A DNA stretch of 52,691 nt, from the NCBI GenBank assembly GCA_023666645.1, contig JAMPBP010000005.1, positions 1 to 52,691 on the forward strand, given 5' to 3'. Shown in pieces: positions 18,491-26,279 of the stretch. This DNA comes from Clostridiales bacterium (GTDB lineage: Bacteria > Bacteroidota > Bacteroidia > Bacteroidales > Muribaculaceae). The position numbers and the translations under genes are program-made. Below the pieces are notes generated by a model. It was not told where the DNA came from. It worked only from the letters and a program-made list of their open reading frames with translations, and made no database searches. The first letter of the stretch is position 1. Each line of letters begins with the position of its first letter.

Positions 18491-19624
18491 ATGAAATATT
18501 TCATCTCGGCCGGAGAGGCCTCTGGCGACCTTCACGCCTCCAATCTTATCCAATCGCTGGGCAAGCTTGACAATCATGCCCAGTTCACTTTCCTGGGAGG
18601 TGACCTCATGACCCGGGCAGCCGGGCATGAACCTCTCATTCACTACCGCGACATGGCCTTCATGGGATTTGTCGATGTAGTGAAACATCTTGGGGCTGTG
18701 ACCCACAATCTCAAGACAGCAACCGACACCATAACCCGTTGGCGTCCCGATGCCGTGATTCTTGTGGACTACCCCTCGTTCAACCTGCGCCTTGCCCGTC
18801 ATGCCCATAAGCTGGGGATAAAGGTGTTCTACTACATCTCGCCCAAAGTGTGGGCATGGAAAGAGGGTCGGGTAAAACAAATCAGGAAGTACATCACACG
18901 CATGTACTCGATACTCCCCTTTGAGGTTGATTTCTACAGGAACCATCACCAATATGAAGTGGAGTATGTGGGCAACCCCTCGGCCGAGGAGATAGCCACC
19001 AAGCGTAGCGAGCTGCCCACCATGGAAGCCTTTGCCACAGCCCACGGACTTGACCCGGTGAAACCGATCCTGGCTCTCGTACCTGGCAGCCGAGTGTCAG
19101 AAATCAAAAATAATCTTGAGATTATGGCAGCCGTGGCCGCCCGTCACCAATCATACCAGGCTGTAATAGCCGGCGCGCCATCGATCGACCCTTCACTCTA
19201 CAGCAGTCTCTCATCGCTACCGGTAGTGCATGGAGCTACTTTTGAGCTAATGGGTGTCGCCGACGTGGCCCTTGTCACCAGCGGCACCGCCACTCTCGAA
19301 GCCGCTCTGCTGGGGACTCCCCAGGTGGTGTGTTTCAGGCATGGCGGCAACAAACTGGTCTACAACATATACAAGCGGCTACTCAAGATTCCCTACGTAT
19401 CTCTACCCAACCTCATAGCCGATGCTCCCGTCGTGGCTGAGATGCTCATGCATCTGTGTACGGTCGACAGCGTCGATGAGCAGCTCAGAAAGATACTTCC
19501 CGGCACAGCAGGGCGGCAAGCGATGCTCGATGGATACCGCAAAATGATGGCACGTCTGGGCGACAGCCACGCAGCCGTAGTAACCGCCACCGACATCGTG
19601 AAGCGCCTCAACCAGGATCGCTGA
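18491..19624 (+). CDS. lpxB: Lipid-A-disaccharide synthase
   Basis: LpxB (GT19) joins UDP-2,3-diacylglucosamine and lipid X to form the lipid A disaccharide at the inner face of the cytoplasmic membrane. The protein has 377 residues. The start at 18491 (MKYFISAGEASGDLHASNLI) is the universal LpxB N-terminus; the upstream in-frame extension overlaps the glycosidase and is rejected. Further signatures are LVDYPSFNLRLA, YYISPKVWAWKEGRVKQI, ILPFEVDFY, LVPGSRVSEI and TSGTATLEAALLGTPQVV, which supplies the nucleotide-binding loop. In many Bacteroidetes surE precedes lpxB; here it is a glycosidase gene. Confidence 0.96.
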   Translation: MKYFISAGEASGDLHASNLIQSLGKLDNHAQFTFLGGDLMTRAAGHEPLIHYRDMAFMGFVDVVKHLGAVTHNLKTATDTITRWRPDAVILVDYPSFNLRLARHAHKLGIKVFYYISPKVWAWKEGRVKQIRKYITRMYSILPFEVDFYRNHHQYEVEYVGNPSAEEIATKRSELPTMEAFATAHGLDPVKPILALVPGSRVSEIKNNLEIMAAVAARHQSYQAVIAGAPSIDPSLYSSLSSLPVVHGATFELMGVADVALVTSGTATLEAALLGTPQVVCFRHGGNKLVYNIYKRLLKIPYVSLPNLIADAPVVAEMLMHLCTVDSVDEQLRKILPGTAGRQAMLDGYRKMMARLGDSHAAVVTATDIVKRLNQDR

Positions 19625-19741
19625 TTCTCAGAGTCTGTCACATGACAAATGTAAACGCTGATGTAGCAAATCCATTCCCGGCAGGATGTCCATGGTGAAG
19701 TGGTGGTTTTGTTGTGGTTTGAAAAAAATTGTCCTTCTATA

Positions 19742-19771
19742 TTGGTAATTGAAAAAGTATCGTTAAATTTG
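19742..19771 (+). promoter_or_regulatory. Promoter of the thiamin operon
   Basis: TTG at 19742-19744, a 19-nt spacer, then TAAATTTG at 19764-19771. The predicted transcription start near 19778 falls just before the P1 helix of the TPP riboswitch, supporting both calls. Confidence 0.75.
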
Positions 19772-19780
19772 CCGCCATAA

Positions 19781-19869
19781 CACAAGAGGGGTGTTCACGG
19801 CAATGGTACGTGGGCTGAGATTATACCCTTATGGACTTGAGGCGGACAATGCCGACGTAAGGACTTGTG
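19781..19869 (+). ncRNA. TPP riboswitch (THI element) upstream of thiS
   Basis: P1 is formed by CACAAG (19781-19786) and CTTGTG (19864-19869). The conserved pyrimidine-binding core reads GGGCTGAGATTATACCC and the pyrophosphate arm reads GGACAATGCCGACGTAAGG, matching the THI-box consensus. Downstream, CACCCCTC (19900-19907) is exactly complementary to GAGGGGTG (19786-19793) at the 5' side of the aptamer, an expected alternative pairing. A weak hairpin ACGC/GCGT with a following CTTTTT (19876-19897) lies between. The thiS ATG is at 19929. TPP binding would be expected to lower expression of the whole operon. Confidence 0.93.
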
Positions 19870-19928
19870 TCATCAACGCTTGACTGCGTGTGTCTTTTTC
19901 ACCCCTCCGGTATATTTTCTATATGCTT

Positions 19929-20132
19929 ATGGAGGTAATAATAAATCGTAGACCAATAGCGGTGACTGATGATATTCAGACACTTGGACAGTTGCTCGGG
20001 AGGGAGAATCTCGATGGCAACGGTGTGGCTGTGGCTGTTGACAACAAGCTGGTGAAGCGCGATGAGTGGGCTTCGATGCCGCTCAGCGAGGGTATGAGAA
20101 TCACTGTCATAAGAGCCGTGTGCGGCGGTTGA
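19929..20132 (+). CDS. thiS: Sulfur carrier protein ThiS
   Basis: A 67-residue ubiquitin-like protein whose C-terminal glycine is adenylated by ThiF and converted to thiocarboxylate, the sulfur donor for ThiG. The sequence MEVIINRRPIAVTDDIQTLGQLL gives the beta-grasp start, VAVAVDNKLVKRDEW the central strand, and it ends in the required Gly-Gly (RAVCGG). The open frame reaches 19890, but the ATG at 19929 gives the normal ThiS length. The TenI-ThiE gene begins 3 bp after the stop. Confidence 0.96.
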   Translation: MEVIINRRPIAVTDDIQTLGQLLGRENLDGNGVAVAVDNKLVKRDEWASMPLSEGMRITVIRAVCGG

Positions 20133-20135
20133 GTC

Positions 20136-21311
20136 ATGGCATTCAGAATGATTGCTATAACGCTTCCTTATTGCTATGATGGGGAGGCTGACGATATTGT
20201 CGGGAAGCTTGCAAGCGGTGAGGCATGGCGTGTGCACATACGCAAACCCGAGGCGTTCCCTGAGCAGGTGAGATGCCTGCTCGATGCCGTGCCGCCTGTG
20301 TGGAGGGAGCGGATCACGATTCATGACCACCTGGACCTGGCAGTGGAGTATGGTCTGGGAGGTGTGCATCTCAACCGGCGCTGTAGCACTCCTCCCCGGT
20401 TGTGGCACGGCCTGGTGTCACGTTCGCTACACAAAGTCGGGGAAATCGACCTATATGAATATGACTATGCGTTTTTGAGCCCTGTCTTCCCGAGTATATC
20501 CAAGCCCGGCTACAGGGGCAATCTTGACAAGGAGATATTGAGAGAGCATCTCAATGACTGCATTTTTGCTCTGGGAGGTGTAGAGCCCCGACGGGTGGAG
20601 GAACTGCGCGCGATGGGATTCAGCGGAGCCGCAATGCTCGGAGCGGCATGGCGTGCCAAGGTAGACCTCGATGCTTTCAGGTTGCAATTCATAACCCACG
20701 GGGCAGCTCGTTTCACTATGGCCCAGGAGGCTGTGATGGTGACCGACGGTGGTTGCCGATGGGTGCAGCTACGCATGAAGGATGCGTCGGCGACCGAAAT
20801 CATTGATGCCGGCATGGCCGTGGGAGCGCTGTGCCGGGAGCGTGGATATACTTTCATTGTCGACGACCACGTGGAACTGGTCGACAGGCTCCGTGCCGAC
20901 GGTGTGCATCTTGGGAAGAATGATATGCCTGTAAAGGAAGCCCGGCTGATTCTCGGGCCAAAGAAAATCATAGGAGCGACAGCCAATACGATTGACGATG
21001 TGATGAAAGCATGCCGTGAGGGGGCCGACTATATTGGTGTGGGACCTTTCAGGTATACAGATACCAAGAAGAATCTGAGTCCCATACTGGGACTGGAAGG
21101 CTACCGGAGTATTGTAGCCCGGTGCCGGCATGAGGGAATCAGTCAGCCCATCGTGGCCATAGGTGGAATCACGGCCGACGATATCAGGGAGTTGATGGCT
21201 ACAGGTGTGGCCGGTGTAGCCATGAGCGGAGAGATTCTTCGTGCCCATGACCCTATGGAGAAAACCAAGGCAATAGTAAAGATACTGTCTAATTCCAATA
21301 ACAAGATATGA
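20136..21311 (+). CDS. thiE: TenI-ThiE fusion: thiamine phosphate synthase with N-terminal TenI-like domain
   Basis: A 391-residue protein made of two homologous TIM-barrel domains. The C-terminal half (about 190-391) is a full ThiE, which couples HMP-PP with the thiazole phosphate: [50 protein letters not shown] and IVAIGGIT keep the substrate-binding pattern. The N-terminal half (about 1-185) is a diverged TenI-type copy: [45 protein letters not shown] and [12 protein letters not shown]. It lacks the diphosphate-binding Lys/Asp pattern, as in TenI, which aromatises the thiazole tautomer. In Bacteroides the two are separate genes. The stop overlaps the thiG start by 4 bp. Reading both activities from one chain is inference from domain identity. 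Confidence 0.9.
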   Translation: MAFRMIAITLPYCYDGEADDIVGKLASGEAWRVHIRKPEAFPEQVRCLLDAVPPVWRERITIHDHLDLAVEYGLGGVHLNRRCSTPPRLWHGLVSRSLHKVGEIDLYEYDYAFLSPVFPSISKPGYRGNLDKEILREHLNDCIFALGGVEPRRVEELRAMGFSGAAMLGAAWRAKVDLDAFRLQFITHGAARFTMAQEAVMVTDGGCRWVQLRMKDASATEIIDAGMAVGALCRERGYTFIVDDHVELVDRLRADGVHLGKNDMPVKEARLILGPKKIIGATANTIDDVMKACREGADYIGVGPFRYTDTKKNLSPILGLEGYRSIVARCRHEGISQPIVAIGGITADDIRELMATGVAGVAMSGEILRAHDPMEKTKAIVKILSNSNNKI

Positions 21312-22075
21312 ACGAATTGATAATAGGGGGGCGTAAATTCGCCTCACGCCTCTTCGTAGGCACGGGAAAATTCAGGTCCAACCAAGAGATGGAGCGAGCC
21401 ATCCTTGCATCGGGCAGTGAGATGGTCACTGTGGCCATGAAACGCATTGATATGGATAATCGTCAGGATGACATGTTGAAGCACATCCTACATGATGGAA
21501 TACAATTGTTGCCCAATACATCGGGTGTGCGTAACGCACAGGAGGCAGTGCTGGCCGCACAACTGGCCCGCGAGGCTTTCGGCACCGATTTCATCAAGCT
21601 TGAGATACACCCCGACCCGCGCTATCTTCTCCCCGACCCTGTGGAAACACTCCTGGCCACAGAGCAGCTTGCTGCCATGGGGTTTGTGGTGCTACCCTAC
21701 ATTCAGGCCGACCCTGTGTTGTGCAAACGCCTCGAGGAGGCCGGAGCTGCAACGGTCATGCCGCTTGCCGCCCCTATCGGCTCAAACAAGGGGCTCGTGA
21801 CACGCGACCTGCTCAGGATTATCATCGAGCAGAGCAATGTGCCTGTAATTGTCGATGCCGGGCTCGGAGCTCCGTCACATGCCGCCGAGGCGATGGAGAT
21901 GGGAGCCGACGCGGTGCTCGTGAATACAGCTATCGCTGTGGCCGGCGACCCTGAGAGGATGGCTCGTGCATTTGCCCAGGCTACACTTGCCGGGCGTGAG
22001 GCTTATGAAGCCGGGCTGGGAGCCGTGAGCGACAGGGCTGAGGCATCAAGTCCACTGACATCGTTCCTCGATTGA
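21308..22075 (+). CDS. thiG: Thiazole synthase
   Basis: ThiG builds the thiazole phosphate ring from deoxyxylulose 5-phosphate, dehydroglycine and ThiS thiocarboxylate. It has 255 residues, normal length. Signature segments are the start [51 protein letters not shown] (with the Schiff-base Lys expected in [17 protein letters not shown]), [32 protein letters not shown] and [31 protein letters not shown]. It overlaps the fused thiE by ATGA, implying translational coupling. A 92-bp gap separates it from thiH. Confidence 0.97.
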   Translation: MNELIIGGRKFASRLFVGTGKFRSNQEMERAILASGSEMVTVAMKRIDMDNRQDDMLKHILHDGIQLLPNTSGVRNAQEAVLAAQLAREAFGTDFIKLEIHPDPRYLLPDPVETLLATEQLAAMGFVVLPYIQADPVLCKRLEEAGAATVMPLAAPIGSNKGLVTRDLLRIIIEQSNVPVIVDAGLGAPSHAAEAMEMGADAVLVNTAIAVAGDPERMARAFAQATLAGREAYEAGLGAVSDRAEASSPLTSFLD

Positions 22076-22082
22076 GACAGTG

Positions 22083-22160
22083 ATGGAGTATAAAACGACC
22101 AACATTCAGCAAGTTGCCGACTTAGGGGACTCAGAGCCTGTTCTACAAACCATCAAGTAG
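22083..22160 (+). other. 25-codon micro-ORF in the thiG-thiH gap
   Basis: ATG at 22083, stop TAG at 22158-22160. The predicted peptide begins MEYKTTNIQQVADLG and ends VLQTIK; I recognise no family. It lies where thiC stands in typical Bacteroides thiamin operons, but it does not resemble the ThiC termini I know. It includes the AGAGCCTGTTCTACAA repeat-like motif. Coding status is uncertain. Confidence 0.25.
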
Positions 22161-22167
22161 CAAAACA

Positions 22168-23277
22168 ATGTTTTCAGACGAATTAAAGCAATATGACTGG
22201 GAGGATACCACCTCCCGCATCATGGCCAAGACAGCCGCTGATGTGGAGCGGGCCCTCAGGCGCGACCACCTCACCGACGAGGATTTCATGGCGCTCATAT
22301 CTCCGGCTGCCGCTCCCTATATCGAAGTGATGGCCCGCAAGAGCAGACACCTCACCGAGCAACGCTTCGGCAAGACGATCTCGATGTTCATACCTCTGTA
22401 TATCACCAATTCGTGTACCAACTCGTGTGTCTACTGCGGGTTCAACCGTCACAACAAGATACCGCGTGTGATACTCACACCCGGGCAAATCAAGGCCGAG
22501 TGTGAGGCTATCAAGAAGCTCGGGCCATTCGAGAATCTTCTGATTGTGACGGGTGAAAATCCGTTGCTTGCCGGCACTGACTATCTGGAGAAGGCACTCA
22601 AGGTGTGCCGCCCCTATTTCAGCAACATGACAATCGAGGTGATGCCGCTCTCCACGGCCGATTACGAACGCCTCACCCACTCGGGACTCAACGGCGTGGT
22701 GTGCTTCCAGGAGACTTACCATCGCGATAACTACAGGAAGTATCACCCGGCTGGCATGAAGTCCAGGTTTGAGTGGAGATGTGACGGATTTGACCGTATG
22801 GGGCAGGCCGGTGTGCACAAGATAGGAATGGGAGTACTCATAGGCCTTGAGGACTGGCGCACCGATGTGACAATGATGGCACGCCATCTGCGTTACCTGC
22901 GCAAACATTACTGGCAGACACGATACTCGGTCAATTTCCCCCGCATGCGTCCTTCCGAATCGGGCTTTCAGCCTAATGTGGTGATGAGCGACAGGGAGCT
23001 TGCCCAGTTGACCTTTGCGTTCCGTATCTTTGACCCTGATGTCGATATTTCCTATTCAACCCGTGAGGACCATAAGTTCCGCAACAATATGGCTACGCTG
23101 GGCGTGACTACTATGAGTGCAGGCTCAAAGGTCGACCCGGGAGGCTATGCCACCAATCCCGATTCACTGGCACAGTTCACTATCAGCGATGCCACGTCGC
23201 CCGAACGTGTCGCTGCCGACCTCAGAGCTCTCGGGCGTGAGCCTGTGTGGAAGGATTGGGACCGTATATTCGACTGA
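22168..23277 (+). CDS. thiH: 2-iminoacetate synthase (tyrosine lyase)
   Basis: Radical-SAM enzyme that cleaves tyrosine to dehydroglycine (2-iminoacetate) and p-cresol, providing the glycine-derived part of the thiazole. It has 369 residues. The [4Fe-4S] cluster site is Cys83, Cys87 and Cys90 in NSCTNSCVYCGFN. Other family segments are FIPLYITN, VTGENPLLAG, CFQETYHRDNYRKYHPAGMKS, GMGVLIGLEDWRTD and SAGSKVDPGGY. Use of ThiH rather than the oxygen-dependent ThiO fits an anaerobe. thiF follows 5 bp after the stop. Confidence 0.97.
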   Translation: MFSDELKQYDWEDTTSRIMAKTAADVERALRRDHLTDEDFMALISPAAAPYIEVMARKSRHLTEQRFGKTISMFIPLYITNSCTNSCVYCGFNRHNKIPRVILTPGQIKAECEAIKKLGPFENLLIVTGENPLLAGTDYLEKALKVCRPYFSNMTIEVMPLSTADYERLTHSGLNGVVCFQETYHRDNYRKYHPAGMKSRFEWRCDGFDRMGQAGVHKIGMGVLIGLEDWRTDVTMMARHLRYLRKHYWQTRYSVNFPRMRPSESGFQPNVVMSDRELAQLTFAFRIFDPDVDISYSTREDHKFRNNMATLGVTTMSAGSKVDPGGYATNPDSLAQFTISDATSPERVAADLRALGREPVWKDWDRIFD

Positions 23278-23282
23278 ACACC

Positions 23283-23981
23283 ATGAAGGAAATGAGATAT
23301 TCACGGCAGGTGATGCTCCGTGAGATAGGTGAGACGGGACAACAACTGATCGCCAGGTCATCGGTGCTGATAGTGGGTCTGGGTGGCCTTGGCGCTCCCG
23401 TGGCATCATATCTTACCGGGGCCGGTGTCGGACGTATAGGTCTTGCCGACAACGATGTCGTGGGCCTTTCCAATCTACACAGGCAGCTGCTCTACACAGA
23501 GAATCAGGTAGGAATGCCCAAGGTCGAGGCGGCCCGACACAGACTCGGGGCCATTTCATCGACCACTGCCTTTGATCTGTGGCCCGAGGGAATCGATGAA
23601 ACCAATGCACGGGAAATGATAGCCGGCTATGACCTTGTCGTTGACTGCTGTGACAACTACTCCACCCGTTTTCTTCTTGATGATGTATGCGCCTCGCTGG
23701 GCAAGCCCTGGGTACATGGCTCAATAGGAGAGTTCTGTGGCGAAGTGTGTGTATTCACCTCCTCAGGTGGCCACCGGCTCACAGATATCTATCCCGACCG
23801 GGAGTGGCTCTGCTCGCTTCCTCGCCTCACGTACGGTGTCATTGGTGCGGTACCAGGTGTTATAGGCGCCATGCAGGCCTCCGAGGCTCTGAAAGTGATA
23901 GCCCGCTATGGAGAGACACTCGATGGACGGCTGTTCACTATTGATTTATTGACATTGCAAACTGAAATAATAGAATTATAA
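23283..23981 (+). CDS. thiF: ThiF/MoeB-type adenylyltransferase, zinc-site-less form
   Basis: E1-like enzyme predicted to adenylate the ThiS C-terminus. It has 232 residues from the ATG at 23283, which follows the thiH stop; a longer frame overlaps thiH. The ATP-binding fold shows YSRQVMLREIGETGQQL, VLIVGLGGLGAPVASYLTGAG, LADNDVVGLSNLHRQLLY and DCCDNYSTRFLLDDVC, with the catalytic Asp and Arg of the family. Unlike E. coli ThiF/MoeB it lacks both CxxC zinc pairs: the crossover region is only DREWLCSLPRLTYGVIG and the protein ends at TEIIEL before the usual C-terminal CPxC. Context (thiS, thiG, thiH) supports ThiF over MoeB. Confidence 0.92.
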   Translation: MKEMRYSRQVMLREIGETGQQLIARSSVLIVGLGGLGAPVASYLTGAGVGRIGLADNDVVGLSNLHRQLLYTENQVGMPKVEAARHRLGAISSTTAFDLWPEGIDETNAREMIAGYDLVVDCCDNYSTRFLLDDVCASLGKPWVHGSIGEFCGEVCVFTSSGGHRLTDIYPDREWLCSLPRLTYGVIGAVPGVIGAMQASEALKVIARYGETLDGRLFTIDLLTLQTEIIEL

Positions 23982-23982
23982 T

Positions 23983-24684
23983 ATGAAAAAAGGATTCGAT
24001 GAATATGCCGCTGAGTATGACTCCTGGTTCCTTGCCAACCCCAATGTGCTGCTCTCCGAGGCGAGGCTCGTAGCCTCCACACTGCAAGGTGCACGCAAGG
24101 TACTTTCAGTGGGTTGCGGCAGCGGACTGTTTGAGAAAATACTGAGGGATGATTTCGATATCGATGTGCGCGACGGTGTGGAGCCATCAGAATCGATGGC
24201 CGCGATAGCCCGTAAGCGTGGCATGAATGTGGAGGTAGCCATGGGGGAGGAGTATGATTTCCCTACCGGAAAATATGACCTCATCCTATTCAACGGTTGC
24301 CCCAGCTACATAAGTGACCTCGGCAAGGTGATCGGCAAGGTCTACGATGCTCTTCCACAGGGAGGACGCATAGTACTGATTGATGTGCCGAAGGAAAGCA
24401 CATATGGAGTGCTGTACAACCTTGCCAAGGCGCTCGGCACATGGGAGCACCCATTGCTCGAGGGCACATTTCCACCCAACCCCTACCCCATAGAACTGGT
24501 GAAAGTGGCCAACTGGCGCACGACTGCCGAAAAGGTCACCGCGCTTGAGAAAGCTGGGTTCAGCAATCTGAGCTACATGCAGACACTCACCACCCATCCG
24601 CTCTACTCCGACCTCAAGGCCGAATATCCCGTCGAGGGGCACGACAAGGGTGATTATGTAGCGATAACAGCATGTAAGTTATGA
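23983..24684 (+). CDS. Class I SAM-dependent methyltransferase in the thiamin operon
   Basis: A 233-residue Rossmann-fold methyltransferase. Motif I is VLSVGCGSGLFEKIL; the acidic motif II is DGVEPSESM, and YDLILFNGCPSYISDL supplies motif IV. The N-terminus GFDEYAAEYDSWFLANP resembles the UbiE/ubiquinone-menaquinone-like Methyltransf_11 group. Substrate is unknown. It starts 1 bp after thiF and its stop overlaps tenA by 4 bp, so it lies inside the riboswitch-controlled unit. No standard thiamin step needs a separate methyltransferase of this class, so it may act on a pyrimidine or thiazole breakdown product, or be a passenger. Confidence 0.85.
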   Translation: MKKGFDEYAAEYDSWFLANPNVLLSEARLVASTLQGARKVLSVGCGSGLFEKILRDDFDIDVRDGVEPSESMAAIARKRGMNVEVAMGEEYDFPTGKYDLILFNGCPSYISDLGKVIGKVYDALPQGGRIVLIDVPKESTYGVLYNLAKALGTWEHPLLEGTFPPNPYPIELVKVANWRTTAEKVTALEKAGFSNLSYMQTLTTHPLYSDLKAEYPVEGHDKGDYVAITACKL

Positions 24685-25328
24685 ACGGACATAAGTGGAG
24701 CGACCAGGTATGGAAGAGTGTGGCTCCTATTTACAGCGCCATACTCGAGTTGCCGTTTATCAAGGAATTGTCACAGGGCACGCTGCCTATAGAAGTGTTC
24801 AACCGTTACATAGTCCAGGACAGCAAGTATCTGAATGTATATTGCAAGGTATTGTGCCACATAGCGTCGCGCCTTGACGACCCTGAGGCTGTCGGGGCGT
24901 TCCTGACATTCGCCTCTGACGGTGTCGCCGTTGAGAAAGACCTCCATGCCGGCTATATAGGCCATTCCCAAGCACCCATGTCACCGGCATGCTCATTCTA
25001 TACCGACTTTCTACTGGCACAGTCATATGAACCGGTAGCTGTGGAAGCAGCCGCCATATTGCCATGTTTCTGGGTTTATAATGAAGTGGGGAAACATATC
25101 CTCGCCAACAGCGTCCTAAATGGGAACAGGTATGCCGGGTGGATACGTTGTTACTCCGACCCCACCTTTGACCTCTCCTGTGCCCGTGCGATAGATATAT
25201 GTGACCGGCTCGCCGAGGAATGTACGGAGCCACTGAGACAGCTCATGACCGAGCGTTTTATCGAGGGCACTCGCCTTGAATGGCTATTCTGGCATGGTGC
25301 CTATGAAGATTTGAAATGGAACTTTTGA
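24681..25328 (+). CDS. tenA: Aminopyrimidine aminohydrolase / thiaminase II TenA
   Basis: TenA hydrolyses aminopyrimidine products of thiamin degradation to HMP and is used for pyrimidine salvage. It has 215 residues, all-helical. Family traits are FIKELSQGTLPIEVFNRYIVQDSKYLNVY near the N-terminus, ILPCFWVYNEVGKHI with the active-site Cys, and the C-terminal LEWLFWHGAYE, the usual Glu-Tyr/Trp-x-Phe-Trp signature. It overlaps the methyltransferase by ATGA and is 7 bp before thiD, whose product phosphorylates the HMP formed. In an operon without thiC, TenA would be a main pyrimidine source. Confidence 0.93.
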   Translation: MNGHKWSDQVWKSVAPIYSAILELPFIKELSQGTLPIEVFNRYIVQDSKYLNVYCKVLCHIASRLDDPEAVGAFLTFASDGVAVEKDLHAGYIGHSQAPMSPACSFYTDFLLAQSYEPVAVEAAAILPCFWVYNEVGKHILANSVLNGNRYAGWIRCYSDPTFDLSCARAIDICDRLAEECTEPLRQLMTERFIEGTRLEWLFWHGAYEDLKWNF

Positions 25329-25335
25329 TTGACCT

Positions 25336-26169
25336 ATGAAATATAAGATTGCACTTACCATAGCAGGTTCCGATCCATCGGGAGGAGCCGGATTGCAAGC
25401 CGACCTGAAGACCTTTTCAGCCATGGGCGTCTATGGAGCATCGGCGGTCGTAGCTGTTGTCGATGAGAATACAGTAGGGGTATATGGCGTACATCCTATC
25501 CCCGATACATTTGTAGCCGGACAGATACGCTCCGTGATAGGTGATATCGGAACCGACGCAGTGAAAATCGGAATGTTGCACAGTTCACAACTCATACACA
25601 CCGTTCTCTCCACTCTACAGGAGTATCCATCGGTCAGGGACATAGTGCTTGACCCCGTGATGGTAGCGACATCGGGCGACCCGTTGCTTGAACCCGATGC
25701 AATGGACACTCTGCGCGATTCCCTTATACCTTACTGTAGGGTCATCACGCCCAATCTGCCCGAGGCATCGCTTCTGCTGGGTCATAAGGTAGACCAACAG
25801 GACCAGCTTGAAGACGCAGCACGCGAACTCTCACGCCAGGCAGGCGGCAAGGTCTCGGTAATGCTCAAAGCCGGTCACTTGGCTCTCGACAGTGACAATA
25901 ACATCCATGTATTGACTGATGTCTTCTACAATGCCGAGAGCGGGCGTATCCTGCGCCTCACCTCAAAATGTGTTGACACACGCAATACCCATGGAACGGG
26001 GTGCACGCTGTCATCAGCCATAGCGGCTTGTCTCGCCAAGGGAATGCCGCTTGACGATGCCGCCCGCACAGCCAAGGAGTATATATGCGCCGCCATCGAG
26101 ACTGGGGCAAACTACGAAATAGGTCACGGCCATGGTCCGGTGCACCATTTCCATGCCCTGTGGCCCTGA
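25336..26169 (+). CDS. thiD: Hydroxymethylpyrimidine/phosphomethylpyrimidine kinase
   Basis: ThiD phosphorylates HMP and HMP-P to HMP-PP, the pyrimidine donor for ThiE. It has 277 residues of ribokinase-like fold. Signatures are TIAGSDPSGGAGLQADLKTFSAMG at the N-terminus, VLDPVMVATSGDPLL, TPNLPEASLLLG and the anion hole with catalytic base region NTHGTGCTLSSAIAACLAKG. It closes the thiamin operon; a long inverted repeat lies 60 bp downstream (26230-26279). Confidence 0.96.
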   Translation: MKYKIALTIAGSDPSGGAGLQADLKTFSAMGVYGASAVVAVVDENTVGVYGVHPIPDTFVAGQIRSVIGDIGTDAVKIGMLHSSQLIHTVLSTLQEYPSVRDIVLDPVMVATSGDPLLEPDAMDTLRDSLIPYCRVITPNLPEASLLLGHKVDQQDQLEDAARELSRQAGGKVSVMLKAGHLALDSDNNIHVLTDVFYNAESGRILRLTSKCVDTRNTHGTGCTLSSAIAACLAKGMPLDDAARTAKEYICAAIETGANYEIGHGHGPVHHFHALWP

Positions 26170-26229
26170 TAGCCATGCTATAATTATGTGAGACACGGTT
26201 ATTCAGATAAAAAATGGATAGAATCATCT

Positions 26230-26279
26230 TGCCATATCTGCCGTTTCTCCTTTTGGATATTCAAATGGCGGATATGGCA
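26230..26279. repeat. Long inverted repeat / hairpin between thiD and the toxin gene
   Basis: Arms TGCCATATCTGCCGTTT (26230-26246) and AAATGGCGGATATGGCA (26263-26279) form a 17-bp stem with two mismatches that remain G-U pairs in one orientation, around a 16-nt loop. The right arm includes the stop codon of the toxin gene. It may act as a terminator for thiD and the convergent toxin, though no T-run follows, or be a palindromic repeat element. Confidence 0.75.

Noticed and set aside
23283-23981. MoeB (molybdopterin-synthase adenylyltransferase) as identity
   Set aside because: The gene lies between thiH and tenA with thiS and thiG in the same operon, and no molybdopterin genes are present.
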